NCBI RefSeq assembly: GCF_011766325.1
Contig: NZ_BLLG01000008.1
Location: 62,001-126,000 of the forward strand
DNA: 64,000 nt
Direction of reading: 5' to 3'
Source: Streptomyces pacificus
GTDB lineage: Bacteria > Actinomycetota > Actinomycetes > Streptomycetales > Streptomycetaceae
In this document: one piece after another, positions 63,589 to 64,000 of the stretch
Position numbering within the stretch: position 1 is the stretch's first letter
Layout of the letters: the number at the start of each line of letters is the position of its first letter
The notes under the pieces: model-generated
What the model saw: only the letters and a program-made list of their open reading frames with translations
Databases searched by the model: none
What the model was told of the DNA's origin: nothing
Position numbers and translations under genes: made by a program

Positions 63589-64000
63589 ATGGAGCAGAGG
63601 CATCTCGGCCGTACCGGACTGCGCGTGTCCCGGATCGGGCTCGGCACCCTCACCTGGGGGCGGGACACCGGCGAGCACGACGCCGCGGACCAGTTGAAGG
63701 CGTTCTGGGAGGCCGGCGGCACGCTGGTCGACACGGCGGATGTCTACGGCGGCGGCGAGGCGGAGTACCTGCTCGGCCAGCTGGTGGAGCGGCTGGTACC
63801 GCGGCGCGACCTGGTGATCGTGACCAAGGCCGGCAGCATACTCGACCCGGTGCGGCGGTACGACGGCTCCCGTGGCCATCTGCTGGCGGCCCTGGACGCC
63901 TCGCTGGAGCGGCTGGGGACCGATTACGTGGACCTCTGGCAGGTCCACGGATTCGATCCGCACACACCGCTGGAGGAGACGCTCCAGGCGCTGGACATCG
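63589..64000 (+). CDS. Aldo/keto reductase, N-terminal 137 codons (runs off window)
   Basis: NADPH-dependent reductase of the aldo/keto family, cut by the window edge. MEQRHLGRTGLRVSRIGLGT is the family start. LVDTADVYGGGEAEYLLGQL carries the catalytic Asp and Tyr, VIVTKAG the Lys, and DYVDLWQVHGFDP the His. The family accepts carbonyls widely, so the substrate is not predicted. No termination is visible. Confidence 0.93.
   Translation, partial: MEQRHLGRTGLRVSRIGLGTLTWGRDTGEHDAADQLKAFWEAGGTLVDTADVYGGGEAEYLLGQLVERLVPRRDLVIVTKAGSILDPVRRYDGSRGHLLAALDASLERLGTDYVDLWQVHGFDPHTPLEETLQALDI

Overview
The window is high-GC actinobacterial chromosomal DNA, almost certainly from a Streptomyces. Codon third positions are nearly all G or C, GTG starts are common, and the gene order (glnA4-type synthetase, Opu transporter, tatAC, pafBC, 20S proteasome and pupylation genes, metH, gylR-glpFKD, mshC) is the order I recall for the S. 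coelicolor SCO1612-SCO1670 region. It reads as core-arm housekeeping DNA. I saw no integrase, transposase, tRNA, rRNA or CRISPR array.

Layout. 1-5.6 kb: amine catabolism by gamma-glutamylation (aldehyde dehydrogenase, GlnA-type synthetase, FadR-type regulator, amine permease, class-I amidotransferase hydrolase). 5.6-9.2 kb: LysR regulator divergent from a TDT exporter, and an XRE-cupin regulator overlapping a BtuF-like protein. 9.3-12.3 kb: OpuA-type betaine importer as two genes. 12.7-16.5 kb: 5'-3' exonuclease, siderophore-interacting protein behind an iron box, SigK/RskA-type sigma and anti-sigma pair. 16.8-28.7 kb: a long minus-strand run of MFS, pafA, two FKBPs, pafB, pafC, small proteins, tatA, tatC and a Ski2-like helicase. 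28.8-36.4 kb: LacI regulator, then the proteasome block arc / dop-pup-(decayed endonuclease VII)-prcB-prcA. 36.7-45.6 kb: ferredoxin, membrane protein, TrmI methyltransferase, site-2 protease, RecB-like nuclease, orphan response regulator, peptide-binding lipoprotein, HAD hydrolase. 45.7-54.8 kb: metH divergent from gylR-glpF-glpK-glpD. 55.4-64 kb: PAC2-family protein, mshC, a conserved kinase-like/DUF3090/phosphatase trio, ferritin-like protein, LLM oxidoreductase, start of an aldo/keto reductase.

How the genes work together. Dop deamidates Pup-Gln, PafA ligates Pup to lysines, Arc unfolds pupylated proteins and PrcAB degrades them; PafBC is a transcriptional activator encoded near PafA. GlpF/GlpK/GlpD take glycerol to dihydroxyacetone phosphate under GylR. 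MshC is the mycothiol ligase. The glnA4 block lets amines such as ethanolamine serve as carbon and nitrogen source.

The intergenic DNA is notable. There are many perfect hairpins at gene ends (probable terminators), a 48-bp perfect palindrome between the sigma and anti-sigma genes, and several minisatellites with 5-, 7-, 9-, 10- and 12-bp units. Starts are my choices from ribosome-binding sites and family length; functional calls rest on reading motifs, not on database searches.
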